From assembly GCA_001600615.1 (NCBI GenBank), contig BCKK01000004.1, forward strand, positions 310,001 through 374,000: 64,000 nucleotides of DNA, read 5' to 3'. Both the position numbers and the translations under genes were made by a program. This document shows, piece by piece, positions 27,406-39,800 of the stretch; the first letter of the stretch is position 1, and every line of letters starts with the position of its first letter. A model generated the notes under the pieces. It was not told the origin of the DNA. It made no database searches and was given only the letters and a program-made list of their open reading frames with translations. The stretch comes from Dioszegia crocea. Its lineage: Eukaryota; Basidiomycota; Tremellomycetes; Tremellales; Bulleribasidiaceae.

Positions 27406-28179
27406 TTGCAGTCCAGTCACCCTCTGGGTTCGCCACCCTACCTCATATATAACTCCCTTTTGATTCCCACATTTCCATCTCATCCCATCCATATCTCACT
27501 CCCTTTTCGAACCCCTACCCGTCACCTATCCGGTCCCCTGTCCACCCTCTACTTCGGTCTCCCGTTTTCAATACTCCGCAACACTCCTCTCGCCCATTAT
27601 ATTCCAACAACATCGACACGGAGGGCACGGGCGGTCAACCCCCTGAGCTCTCGTCCGTCAACCCAGATGCCAGGGTCGGTAAATTGAGGACGCAAGTCAT
27701 AGGCATTACCTCCACTGCGATGGAGTAAAAATCGCGAACACGTTAATGGAATAGGTCAATGGCAAGACTGTAAAGATGACTGGCAAGGGCAGTCTGGCTC
27801 GCAATGGCACGGCTGTTCTGCAGGAGGGCTCCCAGCTAGCCAGCATCAGCTCTTCCCTACAGGAAGTGAAAGAAGTAACTCCTGGTTGGAGGATAATAAC
27901 ACCCGTCCGCGATGGACATGGACGTCAAACTGTCCACTGTCTGTATTGGAACATAGATGCTAAACTCCCTTTGTTTAAATGCTAAGCCCTTGCGGCAGGC
28001 TGGGGTCTCGTGTTCCTCGTGTTACGACCCACAGCTAGCCGGGCCAGGGGATGAGGGATGTGAGCCACGGGGGCACATCTGCTTTCTAGCGTCGGCGATC
28101 CGCTGGCTTGATCGTCACTTCCACTTTGTCATCACTGCCTTCGTTTGAATCAAGTTGTTACCCACACCCATTGGATATT

Positions 28180-28225
28180 AGCCCAGCAGAGTCTCCCTTC
28201 GGGGCTAGCTCTGTTGGGCTTTTTT
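28180..28225 (+). terminator. Strong hairpin followed by T6
   Basis: AGCCCAGCAGAG (28180-28191) pairs with CTCTGTTGGGCT (28209-28220) over 12 bases with one G-U pair. The loop contains CCC-TTCG-GGG, a UUCG-type mini-hairpin. Six T residues follow (28220-28225). This resembles the 3' end of a pol III or structured RNA, but no matching 5' promoter boxes were found. Confidence 0.45.
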
Positions 28226-28324
28226 CATGTCAAATTTCCGCGCTTCGGTGGCTACAGGGATTAAACTGTCCGCAGGGTCCGCCTTTATATGCATGCCGTG
28301 ATACTCATAGACACGGTGCAAGAA

Positions 28325-31300
28325 TCACGATACCTGCACTTTGACAGTATCTGAAACCCACGTTCTCCCTTGAAACGACTTCTCCCCTCCCTCATTAGGC
28401 ACCTCAAGAACCACAGCCCGGAACGCAAAGCAGCCCTCAGCGAGAAAGATTGCGCTAACGCCATGCGATCCAGACTTTCCCGGGTCAAGGGTTGGTAGGG
28501 TTGTCGAGAGTATACCGTCAAAGATGACATTCCGGTTCGCGGCGGCGGCAGAGGCGGCAGTGATGGATTGTGAGCGATGATGAGTTTGGGTATTTAGATC
28601 GGCGAGAGAGATAGGTTCAAGGCGGATTTCAACCTTGAGTTGATTATCTAGACATCAGTACTAGTCTTGGCGAATCAAAGCAGGATGATAATAACTGACC
28701 AAGCCGATTCTCAACCTCCACATTCACCCTGACGAAATCACCAGCCTTCACTTCCCCGCCATCCCCAATCTTGACGCCCACTTGCACCTGCTCCGTCCTC
28801 AGGATATCCAACATCCCAACCCCCAGATCCTGATTGCGCATACTTAACCCACCCTGCCGTTTCTGACCTTGACCACTGGAAGGTTCAGACCAATCGACAG
28901 AAAGACGAGAGAGAAGGTGTTCGCGATACCAAAATAGTTCCCTGTCCTTTTGGAGTTGGAGGGGTGTTCGGCCTGATTTGTCAATAATGTATTGTCGGGA
29001 AGTAAGGGAAGGGATGGGATTTGAAGTTTGCGAGGCAGGGAGGGATAGGCGAGGGAATGGTAGGAATAGGCTATTGAGCGTTAGATAGACATTCAGATTC
29101 TTCAGCCTAGGACTCACCGTTCACTTGCCCCAGGCGGTATAAGACGACTAGTAATCAGACCATCTTCCTTTCCTCCCTTATCCTCGTCTGGTAATCTCGT
29201 GAGGGAAACCTCGAACGGTACTCCATAAACATTGCGCACGACCAGGGCAACGAGACAATGATCCCCGTCCGCCTCTTGCTCCAAGGCCAATCTAAGCTTA
29301 TCCCCAGTGGGTACTGGCACACCATTGAGCATAGGCCGATTGGTAGAATTGACACTAGGCGATAATCGGAGTATGTCCAGATCGTGTAATTCGAGAGTAT
29401 GGTAAACTGTAAATAAGACGGGGAAGGTGATTTGACGAGTATGGAAAGAGTCCACATTGGCAGAACCATCTTTGGCGCCAGGGTCGACATAGCCGTAATC
29501 TATCCGGATAGATCCGTCCGTACTGACCATCAGCACATCTCTCCGGGTAAAAGAAGAGGGACCTACCATCCGACCTTGCCCAGACATTTGATGGAAATGG
29601 TATACCTACCCCCGGGGGGTATATCCACCTCAACACCTCCAGGGGCTTCATATGTGAATACAGGCCGTCGAATCATATCCCACTCCACCTCATATACCTC
29701 CCTCGGTGCCAGCTCTTCATTGAGGATAGAACGAGCTTCGCGTAGAGTGTTATCGTCGAATGATAGTTTGAGGAAATTCACGGGGGTGGAAGATGAATTC
29801 TCGAGCGTCAGGCGGAGAATCGTACTGCACGTTGTCAGCTTTTCAACGTAACGATTTGAAATCACTCACGTTTCCCCATTGTACAGCATGACTGTGCCAT
29901 GAGTCAAATTACTCCTTTTAACCCATAAGAGTGGTAATTCCCTGACGACCTTACACTCTAACCACCTTTCACCATCTTCCAACACCCCTTCCTCCCACCC
30001 TCTATCGGTCCCACTGACAACTTCCGGTTGAACCACTTTTGGGCTGATGTACCTAGCCTCCATCCCTGTCCGCTTCATTTTACCCACATCCCCATTCGCC
30101 CGACTCTTTCGTTTCTCCTTCTTCACCCGCGCCTTCTCATCAATGACAGGCAGGTAGATCGTCGTGGCAGCGCCATCGGGAAGGCGAATGGAGACGCCCT
30201 GGATGTGGAGTGTACCGGAAGTTGGGGATAGGCCAGTCACGCGAACGGTCTGGACAGAGTTGGCAGGGAGGACGAGGGGGAGTGGGTTGGCTAAGAATTG
30301 AACACCAGATGTACTACTTGATCAGCTAAATTCGTCCCAGTCAGCCTCATAGCTTACATCAAAGACAGATCCGCCACCTCCAAATCGAACGCGAAGGGGT
30401 TGGAAAGCGTAACAAAGACGTCGATCTGTTCATTCGCCACAATGACCGTCTGGGATATCAGCTCATGTTCGCTTCTAGGCGCGCGTCAGCTCACCTTGCC
30501 TGCTTCCACAATCTTTATTCGTGGATTATACAGGAATGGATCCTTCTTCCCTTTCACCACAATTTCGCTGGCGGCATGTTCGGCCGGAAACCGATTAGCT
30601 GGTAATCTATCATATCAGCTTGTGGTGGTACATGATCCGCGCCCAAAAACTCACGCAGCTACTTCCAAACTCAATACCACTTTCCCAGGCACCCACCAAG
30701 CCACTCCACCCCTCCATCGACCACGGCGCTTCATAGTGCCCATAGCCGCACTGATCAAACGCAACAGATGTGCCTGACTACCGACGTGCAAGAAACCGCC
30801 GAGGCTCTTGAGCGCCGAGAGGGCGAGGCGGACTACCATTTCTTGATCGGCTATGCTTTCTGCGACGGCTACGAGGGATTGAAGTGTGTCGACTTGGATC
30901 TCTGGCCAGCCAAATCGGGGGGAGGAGTTATCGTTGCTCTCCAAGTCGGAACGGGAGTTTCTGGGTGAGGATATTGTGCCCGACGATGACGACGAGGAAG
31001 AAGGAAGAGGAGGTAGAAGATCAATATTGACAATCCCCAATATGCGCTCTATGAGCGTCATTATTGCTGTATTCCCTTCTGTCGTTTCTCTTCTCCGAAC
31101 CACAACGCCTTTATTCGAGGTAGGAGTCGATATTCCAAACCCTAAACCCACCGATGGCGTACCACCATTTGACGCCGAGACCGAATGTGAGAATCCCGAC
31201 TTGGATATCCGCCTTGATTCCGCTCGGCCCTCAACGACCAAACCGCCTAGCCTTTTGACGACTTCTCTACCATAGATGGCTTCATGTCGAGGGAGGTCTA

Positions 31301-33357
31301 ACCACCTTGCAAGCCATGTGACTTCTGTATGCACAGCCAATTGTTCAGGTCTCGTCATGGCGCGCGCGTATGGTCCGACTGCACCTTCCCCATGCCCAAA
31401 AATGGATATTCTCGTTATCCCAGATCTAGAGCTGAGGAGGGAAAAGAATCTATGTCGTCGGTTTCGGGCATAGGTGTCGGTCAGAGCCGAGGGCTCGAGT
31501 GGGGGTGGGAATGTCCGTGGGAAAGTATGAGTGACGAGGCATGAGAGTGCTATGCTTCCCCATCCGCCTGCTGACCAGATCACAAGGTGGAAATGGGCTA
31601 TACGGAGTGAGAGGGATGTGTAGAGGGAGGCGAGTAGACCCTCGCCTGTGCCTGAGTTAGGATGGGAGGGGTTGGTTGAGGGTGGGAGAGATAGAGAACC
31701 GGAGATGGAGTGAGGGGCAGGAGAGAGAATTGTAGGTGGGTATGGTAGTGGGGCGCGGGCGAGGCAGGATAGGGCCGAAAGGTAGTGCGCGACTATTTCG
31801 ACGGGTATAGGCGAGGAAGAGAAGGGTTGGGATCGGTCCTGGTGTGTCAGATGGAATCGGAGGATAGACTTACAGAACCATCCCTCGTCTCCCATGCTTC
31901 TCCAATAGCCGCTACGGCCCTTCCTTCCCGTGCCATTGCTTCCCACAACACATCCCCAACCACCCGACATCTCTCACTCCCATCATCATAGCATTTGATG
32001 GCATCCCCATACATCCCCACCAAGAGATAGATATCACCGAGCACCTTCATAAGTCTCCCTCCAGCAATGCCAGATAGCGGCGCCGACGTATATCTGGTAG
32101 CAATGACGGGTGACTGGGCGCCACCGGCCGAAACGCTCGATGTGGTGGATGCGGCCGAAGAAGTCCGGGCGAATGGGGAGGGGATGGAAGAGAATCGTCG
32201 GGTTGGATTAGGAGCTGTGGCAGGCTTGGACTCAGGTGCGATGGGCGATATAGACGATTGGATAGATGTAGGTTGAACAGATGTAGGTCGACCGCCTGGT
32301 GTAAGGGCCCGATTGAGGGTGATTCCCATGGCGCCTGAAAGGGTTAAAGTGTCGCTTGATTCAGACCGGGAGAAGGTTGGAGTGGAAGTTCCAGGTCGAG
32401 AGGGGTTGTGAGGTGTTGGACTGTGCGTAGGGTATATATCTGAGAATTGGGATTGGGTCGCTGTTGATGTAAGAGAAGGTAGGAGAGTGGATGAGAGTGT
32501 TTTGAGACCTGTGGGGGTTTCAAGTGCGGTAATCTGGCAAGTATCAGCATAATGTATGTGGGTGGACATACCAATTCTCCCAGTTCTCCCAATACGTCTC
32601 CTACTATCTCCCCTAACAGCCCACCCACCCATGCCTCGGCACCTTCTCCAGGCGCATACCGCACCTCTTCCCTCCCCTTCCCCTTTTGAGTCCGGACCCC
32701 ACCTTTCCGAGGGGACGGGTTTGGATCAGGCGACCGGGGCAAATCGGCAGGAACGACGATATGTCGCCGTATTAATGGAAATGCCGAATCTTGCGGGAAT
32801 AAACCCGCAACAGCCTGATCGAACGCTTCTTGCACACCCTGTCGACCCGCCCCTGGCAATCCGGTAAAGCCTGAGGTAGTCGGTGTGGATCCTCCAGCCC
32901 CATCCTCATCCTCCTCTGCCACGCTGTATCCCTTTGGCGTCTCCTCTGTTCCTCCATCAACACTAATGCCTATAACAACCAGAGGGAAATTGGCCAACCG
33001 CAGTAGGTTCAACGGGTACAAATGCCGAGCAGGTGGATGCGAAGGGTATGAGAGATGGATATGTTGATTCGTATTCGCTCGACTAACCGAAGTGGCTGAT
33101 GAAGCAGGTAAGAACCTGTTTCTGGCTGAAGATGAGAATGAAGTAGATCCTCGATGATGTGTAGAGCTACCGGAAGACGAGGGTCGGATCTCATCGCCTC
33201 GGATTGACACATGCCGCTTTATGAGTGAAGACCAGTGGGAATAGACGCTATCGGATAGACGGCCGGTGGAGGATGTAGGCTGGATGGGTATGACTAGGAT
33301 TTGAAGCTTGGCTAGGGCGACTGGATCAGATAGTGCCGATAGCTGTTGAGTCGTCAT
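28325..33357 (-). CDS. TRS120: TRAPP II complex subunit Trs120/TRAPPC9
   Basis: Large multi-exon gene for the Trs120 (TRAPPC9) subunit of the TRAPP II vesicle-tethering complex at the late Golgi, a GEF for Rab GTPases. The start MTTQQLSALSDPVALAKLQILVIPI matches the family's N-terminal pattern (PSKIRTLVIPIG in yeast). The N-terminal alpha-solenoid region contains AFPLIRRHIVVPADLP, GRLMKVLGDIYLLVGMYGDAIKCYDD and AIGEAW. The middle and C-terminal part is Ig-like beta-rich sequence with LRLTLENSSSTPVNFLKLSF and GKVGW. It ends AVVLEVPNEGGEKSF then VSDTVKVQVS with TGA at 28325-28327. Long Ser/Pro-rich insertions interrupt the N-terminal third. It shares a 293-base divergent promoter with TMA16. 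Confidence 0.9.
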
Positions 33358-33650
33358 TTCGCTGAGATGTCAGCGTGGACATAAAGGGCCAGTCTGAGCC
33401 TGTGACTCACCCTCACTGCCTCGTCCTCCTTATCCCGGCTGGGTATCTATGCGAATCTGTAGTGAAATGGTCGTTTGCATGGTCGAGCTCGACGCCAAAC
33501 GCGTTCACGTTCCTTGTCCCTTCTCTTTACGTAACGATTCTACTGCACTCAAAGATTTTCTCTCCAGGCCCCAGTCAACAGTTACATCTATCACTACAAC
33601 AACATCCATTAGGATCAAGACAGCACTCGCAGTCGTATCAGCCAGCTACT

Positions 33651-34444
33651 ATGCCCGGAAATCGCAAAATCACAAAGAAAGCCATCAAGGGCAAAGAGGA
33701 TATCCATCCTGGATCCCGCAAGGGTAGGTCCACCTCAGATGGCATAAGGGCGTCCAGCTGATCACCAGCGAGTCAACTGACGCGAGTCCAGCTCAGGACA
33801 TCTAAACTCCAACATGAGAATAAGAACCGGCGGCAGGCATTCTCTGCAAAGCGTGCGTCAACCCTTCCTCAGCGCTCGAGGCAAATACTGACGTACACCA
33901 GTCCTACGTCCTGTATTCTTCATGCACGCCCTCACATCCCCTTACCCACTCACTCTCGCCTCTCTAAAAGTCCTTGTGCAGATCTTTGTGGACCGGAATG
34001 ATACACGGATGGCAGAACTGGAAGCGGACCGAAGACAAGGTCGGCCAAAGACGAAAGAGTATCTCGAATTAGAGGCGCGAAAGAAGTCCGAGTCCAAGGA
34101 GTTTGAGACTGGGTTTGGTGAGTCTCCCCTCTGCAGAAAATCGAGCCAAGAGCTGACACCTTGTAGAAGTACCAGATCTTACACATGCTCATACCGTCCG
34201 CCTACTTTATAGCTATCACGAGACCGACACCTATCTCGATACTTCCCGCGTGGACCTCTTGAGGCAAATCAGGATATTCAGGGATAGCGACGATGTTGTG
34301 CTGTACAAGCCTGGCAAGTCGGAGTCGATGGGTTTTGCGCACAAGGGCGAGGAAGGGGCGGTAGGGGAGGATTGGACGGATGGGGCGGAGGCAGCAGCGG
34401 AGGCTGAGAAAGGGGAGCCGGTGGCGATGGTCATGGACGAATGA
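33651..34444 (+). CDS. TMA16: Translation machinery-associated protein 16
   Basis: Pre-60S ribosome biogenesis factor of the Tma16 family, nuclear and found on early large-subunit particles. The N-terminus MPGNRKITKKAIKGKEDIHP plus GSRK is the family's basic start. After short introns it reads ASQLTRVQLRTSKLQHEKNK, as in the yeast protein's KYEKLVRATMREDKIAAKKK region. Next come FVDRNDTRMAELEADRRQGRP and FETGFEVPDLTHAHTVRLL. The last exons give RVDLLRQIRIFRDSDDVVLY and an acidic, Ala/Glu-rich tail ending VMVMDE. The acidic tail is longer than I expect for the family. The gene is divergent from TRS120 and convergent with the small cysteine-rich gene. Confidence 0.9.
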
Positions 34445-34802
34445 GGAATGCGGGTTGGAGTCTTGAGCTGGTGGACGCACAGGGACGAATGCCTCGGCCT
34501 ATCTGCGACAGCGCTGGTTCACGCCATCTACCGTCGAGGTGGGCGTGGCGGGTCGTACCGTCGACATCAATCCCAGCCGATGGGCAGTGATCTGGCATCT
34601 GGCTCCTGGCAAGGACGGACAGCATGCCACTTAGTAATCAGACGATAGATGTACCTGTATCCCAGTTGTGATCATATACGCGCCCATCCTCTTCCGTGAC
34701 TAGACTGCATGACTGACTTGACTCTGCTGCACTATTTCGTCTCTCTCCATATCCATCGCCTTTCCTTTGCCTTCTGATCCCTATCTCCGTCTCTCCCGCC
34801 AA
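34445..34802. other. Convergent 3' spacer, TMA16 / cysteine-rich gene
   Basis: About 360 bases between two convergent stop codons. No gene, repeat or RNA element supported; it should hold both 3' untranslated regions. Confidence 0.45.
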
Positions 34803-35171
34803 TCAAGGAGCAGCCTCCTTGCCCTGCTCCGGGTCCGTCTTCTTATCTCCCGCCGCCACCTCATAGACGCCCGGCTTGCCGGCAACAGGGACGTGTTCGC
34901 ACTGGCATCGCTCAGCTTGGGGAACACCAGCAAGGGCCTGAAGCCATCAGCTTCTGACCTAGATGAAGTATGCTAAAACTCACAATCTCAATGTGACCTC
35001 CTGATATATCAGCTCAATTCCTATATCTACCGCAAGGCGAGAGGAGGAAGCAAGTAGCCGCGGTTGAGGACAACTCGACAACCCCGCCATCTATCTTCGG
35101 TCTGAAAAAGACTTACCGCATCCCCACCAAGTGGGCATACCGTCGTTTGGGCAGATGACTTGTTTGCACAT
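34803..35171 (-). CDS. Small cysteine-rich protein, 68 residues
   Basis: Missed by plain open-frame search because three exons split it. Exon 1 is 35117-35171 (MCKQVICPNDGMPTWWGCG), then donor GTAAGT. A very short second exon gives GHIEI, bounded by a CTGATATATCAG acceptor and a GTGAGT donor. The last exon gives ALAGVPQAERCQCEHV and ends EQGKEAAP with TGA at 34803-34805. The pattern C-x4-C then TWxGCGxHIExALAGVPxxxRCxC recurs in small uncharacterised fungal proteins, as I recall it. Four to six cysteines and the histidine could bind a metal (inference). No signal peptide. The function is unknown. Confidence 0.75.
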
Positions 35172-35470
35172 GTTGTATATGGGTGTATTGGTTGGGCTTG
35201 GATAGGAATGGTTGATGTATAGAGGGGCTTGGTCATGGCAGAGCGGGGAAGCGGGGACTGGACGGGACCAAATGACCAATAGTGAAGAGGAATTACGGCA
35301 TGTTTCACATGCGGCCCCCTGAAACACTCGATTGATTACCGTAATGTTTCAGATTTTCAAACCTTCTTTATCGAGGCTGCTCAGCCTGCTTCTTTGCTTC
35401 CTTCCCCCATCAAATTTCCTTCCTCATCCGTCAACACACCATATAACTCTTCTACCTCTCCATTTATACT

Positions 35471-36673
35471 ATGGCAGTTCATACGCCAATATCCAATAAG
35501 TTGCGGCTCTTCGGTACGCATAAAGCGGATTATGCGGAATTGGCTATAGGGTAAGCCAGTCTTCCTTCGCTCCCTAGGATCACGCAGACAACAGGCTGAC
35601 GTTCCAATAGCCGGATTGATCTGAACCCGAATGGCCTATTCACCCGAAAAAAATGCGTATACTTGGTCCTTAATCATCATCGCCCCATACAGGATGTCAA
35701 CGGTGTCTGGAGTCTCCTGCACAACTTGGAACCGGCTGGATGGTATGTTCAGAGGCTCAGTGCTGACCCGGATGAAATTCAATGGCTGAGAGATACCTCA
35801 GGAAGCATATAAACAAAACAAGCCACTATCACTACGCCTTTCAATCGATCAGCTTCCTTCCCTCAACTAGGGTTCGGCTCGAATTGACGGCGCCCCAGCT
35901 AGCAAGTGTTGGTCTGCCGGCCGACACCTTCGTTCACTACCTCGCGTCGGCCGACCTCCCCCTCGCCGACCTCATGCGAATGCATACGACTTCGTCTCTG
36001 AAATTTTTGGCATGGGCGACTGAGGCGGCCCAGGGGAACGCGGGGTTGCCTTTGGCCGATCAAGGCCCGTATCATCCAAACGGGGTGGACGCCTGGAGGG
36101 TGGTTCCGCTGGATGTTAACCAGAGCATGCGGTTGGCAGGTCCCGGCAGGTTTACAATTATGGCGTGAGCTTTCTCGATTGAATCATTAACACCTGTGCC
36201 CAGCACTGTGACTGTGACTGACTTGGCAGGAGAGCAGAATTCGAGACCATCCCCGGTCATCGGGACGGAGCCGCCCAGAAGTTGGTGTATTACCTCACAA
36301 CCCGACTGCCCTTCGAGCTAGATCCAACGGTCCCCCCAAAACGTCCAGTTCATCTGGTTAGTCCCTTTCCTGAGTAGCTCGTATATTATTCACTTGCTGA
36401 TTATGAAGGCGGACTGAGGACATGGCCGCAATGCACGACGAAATGGAGCTATTTCAACACAACGCCATCGAACGGCGTGAAATCTACCGCCAATACGTGT
36501 CTCGTGATGGCAAGGTCGCGATCGGACTCATCAAAGATGTTACTCCCGCCACATTCGCGACGCACCGCCTAGAGTGGATTCTGTGCCTGATTGATCGGTG
36601 GGCGGTGGGAAATGACATCCCCATGGCTGTACGGGACGCGTTGCTAGTGGAGACCCGTAGATACTGGGTGTAG
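35471..36673 (+). CDS. Unrecognised multi-exon protein
   Basis: Starts MAVHTPISNKLRLFGTHKAD. Splices in phase through RIDLNPNGLFTRKKCVYLVL and NLEPAGW, then (acceptor before GAAGCA near 35800) KHINKTSHYHYAFQSISFLP. It continues to MRLAGPGRFTIMA, which joins across a short intron (donor GTGAGC near 36166) to RAEFETIPGHRDGAAQKLVYYL. A last intron ends at GACTGAG (about 36420). The final exon begins DMAAMHDEMELFQHNAIERR and ends LVETRRYWV, TAG at 36671-36673. All joins keep the frame, which supports a real gene. No domain, signal peptide or membrane helix was recognised. It lies divergent from the small cysteine-rich gene, 299 bases away. Confidence 0.6.
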
Positions 36674-36826
36674 CTTAGGGCCATCTCGATACTCTGCATC
36701 GCGTCATTCATGTCATCCTCCAGCAGCAGATGTTTTGGCAATTCATACTCATTCGAATTCACTGATCTACCAGACTATCACTCTAAATTCCTATATGCAC
36801 CCAACATTTGCTTCTCCTCAATTCAT

Positions 36827-39800
36827 CTAGTACCTCCTCGGCCCATACCCCCTTCCACCTCTGCCACCTCGTCCACCTCTCCCCATAAACCCTTCCTGCC
36901 TACCCCCGAACCCTTCCTGCTGACCATAACCCATCCGACCCTGACCCGGTCCATAATGCCCATGCCCGTTCCCATGTCCATTCCCAAACGCCCTCTCATC
37001 ACCCAATGGTCCATGCTGTTGCCATCGCCCACCATCCTGCATTTGAGCCTCCTGGGAGTATTGCTGATATCCAACCCCATACTCTTCGCCTGCATTCCCA
37101 TTACCGTTCATATGACCATTCCCATTCGGATTGGCATAGTACTGCTCGGCATTGGGATCAATACCATCTTGGTATGGCTGGTATTGCTGTTGATAATGCT
37201 GAGGTTGGTAAGACGGTATGAAGGGTTGAGCCTGGACGATAGTAGGCGGAAGCGTCGATATCGACGGTTGGCGCATACCGCGGGTGTCGTTCGTAGGGAT
37301 ATTGAAGGGGATATCGGCGCCTAGTTCGGGCTGATGATCGAATAGCTCCGGAGCTTCGTCAGCGTAGGGATCATCGGCGATGGGGATGGAAGTGGGATGT
37401 TTGGCGGTAGATGACGCGACGCTGGGAGAGACGAGGGAGTCTGTGGTAGAGGGCGTCGGCTCTTCTGCGAGTTCCGGGCCGTTCTGTGTTGGCGATGTCC
37501 CGTTCGCCCCGTTCAGCTGAGAGAGGAGGGTGAGCTGGTGTTTGGGTAGAGTCGACGGATCAGGGTTAGGAACAGTTGAGACGGGAGCGACGGGACTGGC
37601 CGGTGTCTCCTCAGCCGCGGGTGGTGCGGATGGAACATCTGAGGTAGATGTGGCGACGGCAGGGAGTGATGGTAAGGTAGGGATAGAAACACCGTTCGGC
37701 ATAGCAGGAGCGCCGACAGACCCAGGAGGGGGATAGTATGCGCACAAAGCATAAACGATCTGTATCTATCAGTGTGTCATCAAAGCAGGACAGAAAAGGA
37801 CGTACAGGTTTCTCAGCCGAATCCGTACCGGAAGCCTGAGTCTGTCCAGGGAAGGGCACCCAGAACATTGGGTGACCCGGAGTTGGAGTGATGAGTGGGA
37901 GAGGCGGGATAAAGCTTCCGTCATCCTCGACTGGACGCTGTGGTGGGCTATACTGCGACGACAGAGTTGGGCTGTACGCTCGTCCGTAATCATCGACATA
38001 CTTCTCCTCCAACTAGGATGTCAGCTCTGTGACTCTGCATGATGAAGGAGGAGTCAAGCTTACCTGGACGTCACTAGCCAACACCCGTCGTTTCTCAATT
38101 TTGATCGTGGATCCAAACGAAATCGCTCCTTGCTGAAAAGTCAGCTTCAGCCCCGTACTCCATCCAGACGCCATAGCCCACCTCATACTGCAAAGCCCGA
38201 TCGGCAGCAGCCTTGGAGTTGAATAAAATTTTGGCAGAGGCGTTTTTGCCAGAAACCGTGGGCCTCAGCACCACGCCGCACTACACTATCAGCTTCTACC
38301 CCTCCACGCGCAAAATGTCTGAAAGGCAACCCACCACTTGCCCATATCGGCTGAACCTTTGGAAAAGACTACTCTCAGTCTCGGAACCCTTGACGAGGTG
38401 ACTGACAAATACCGCAGCGTCATCGAAGAATTGAGGCGTATCGGCTGAATTGTCCTCTCGTAGCGTTCGGCCTCTGTACGTAGGGAAGAGCTTCTTGGCG
38501 AGTTGCGAGGTTCCAGCGGGGAGTGATTGGGCCATGGCGGGGCTTGGTTGTGTGGGGATGGGTGCTGCCTGGACCACAGCGGAAGTAGGCGGAGCACGGA
38601 CAGTAGCTGGCTCGCGAGGCCTTACTACAGGAGGGGCCGGCTGTACGGGGGTCACAGGAATTGCAGCGGGTTGCTGGGTTGAAGGTTTGGCCCAGAAAGG
38701 CACCTGAGCAGATTGGCGAGGTGCAACCATGGGGACTTTGGGCGATTGTACCACAGGAGCTGGTCTTTGAGTTTCAACGGGAGAGGTAGGTGGAGAAGGT
38801 TGCCAGTTGGGTGTATCGCCGACTGTCAAAGGAGCAGGCTTGTCGTTACCGGCGCCATTGCGCTGGGAAACGGTCGACGCGGGCTGGGCGAGAGGTACAG
38901 AGGGAACAGCGGATTGTGATTGAGATCCCGCCTGTTCCGCCTGTGGTTCGACGGTAGGTTCCAATTTTTGTCGAACACTAAGTTCTTCCAGTGGAGATCC
39001 CCAGCGCGCGAGTATTCCGGGTACTCGCACGAGTTCCTGAGAATCAGCACGACATCTGAAAATGGACATACGGTCAAAACACTTCGTCCAGCTGCGACAC
39101 TCCCCACGACAACGAGCCAACCGCCTGAACCCAAAGGGCTAGGTGAGACCTGTACGATATCCCCAAAGTAATCAACAAGCTCAGGTATGATCTAAGCCAT
39201 CAGTCAATATGCTCTCAATCGGAAAGTGGCCAGAGTTCAGACTTACTTCAGCCTCAGGTACATCCGACGTCAGATCCATATTGACGATATTCTCGGGACA
39301 GTGTCCATTCTCCGCCACGGCTTTTGCCGCGACGTCCTCGAATTTCGCGTGCATGGGTCGCACATGCGCCCACCATTCCATCCGAGTCGTATTCCGCTTC
39401 ATCTGAGGAATGGCGTCAATGTGAATCACGGGAGGAATAGGTAGGGTTGTCCGGTCCGTGCCTTCTGGTGAAGCCTGTGTGCCTGGTCCCGATCGCGGAC
39501 CCGTCAATTTGACGTAGACGACCTTTGCAGTGACAAACATTGACGCGCGGGTGACTGTGATTTTGATGGGTACGATATCTGCTCGTGCGCCGGATTTGAC
39601 TAGACATCTTGTATGGTTTGGGTCCGCAAAACACTTGTCAATCGATTCTTCTCTCTATGCGGGATTAGCAGTATCCTCAGCAGGGCGCGAAGGACATACA
39701 TCAAAGACCAGAATGGCCTGCTCGACAGCTTCAGGTACGCGCGGCTCGATGCTCACGCTGCAGGGAATCAGCATTGTTCATTCAACAGCTCAAGATGGTG

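Larger units (their letters stand above)
26928..28324. other. 1.4-kb stretch between SMC5 and TRS120
   Basis: Contains no recognised gene. It holds a G-rich run (27099-27116), a GGTCACA palindrome (27179-27193), a pair of inverted 16-17 base repeats (27194-27405), a CATATATAA TATA-like element near 27446 followed by CT-rich sequence, and a hairpin with a T run (28180-28225). A possible small two-exon gene (ATG at 27668, then an open frame to 27985) would give about 80 residues. Its donor GTAAAT is poor, so I do not call it. Confidence 0.5.

Noticed and set aside
27668..27985. Small two-exon gene in the SMC5-TRS120 gap
   Set aside because: The donor GTAAAT is weak and the predicted protein shows no recognisable feature, so it is kept as an observation only.
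27900..28225. RNase P, MRP, SRP or U6 RNA ending at the T6 hairpin
   Set aside because: None of the conserved blocks I know for these RNAs could be found upstream of the hairpin.
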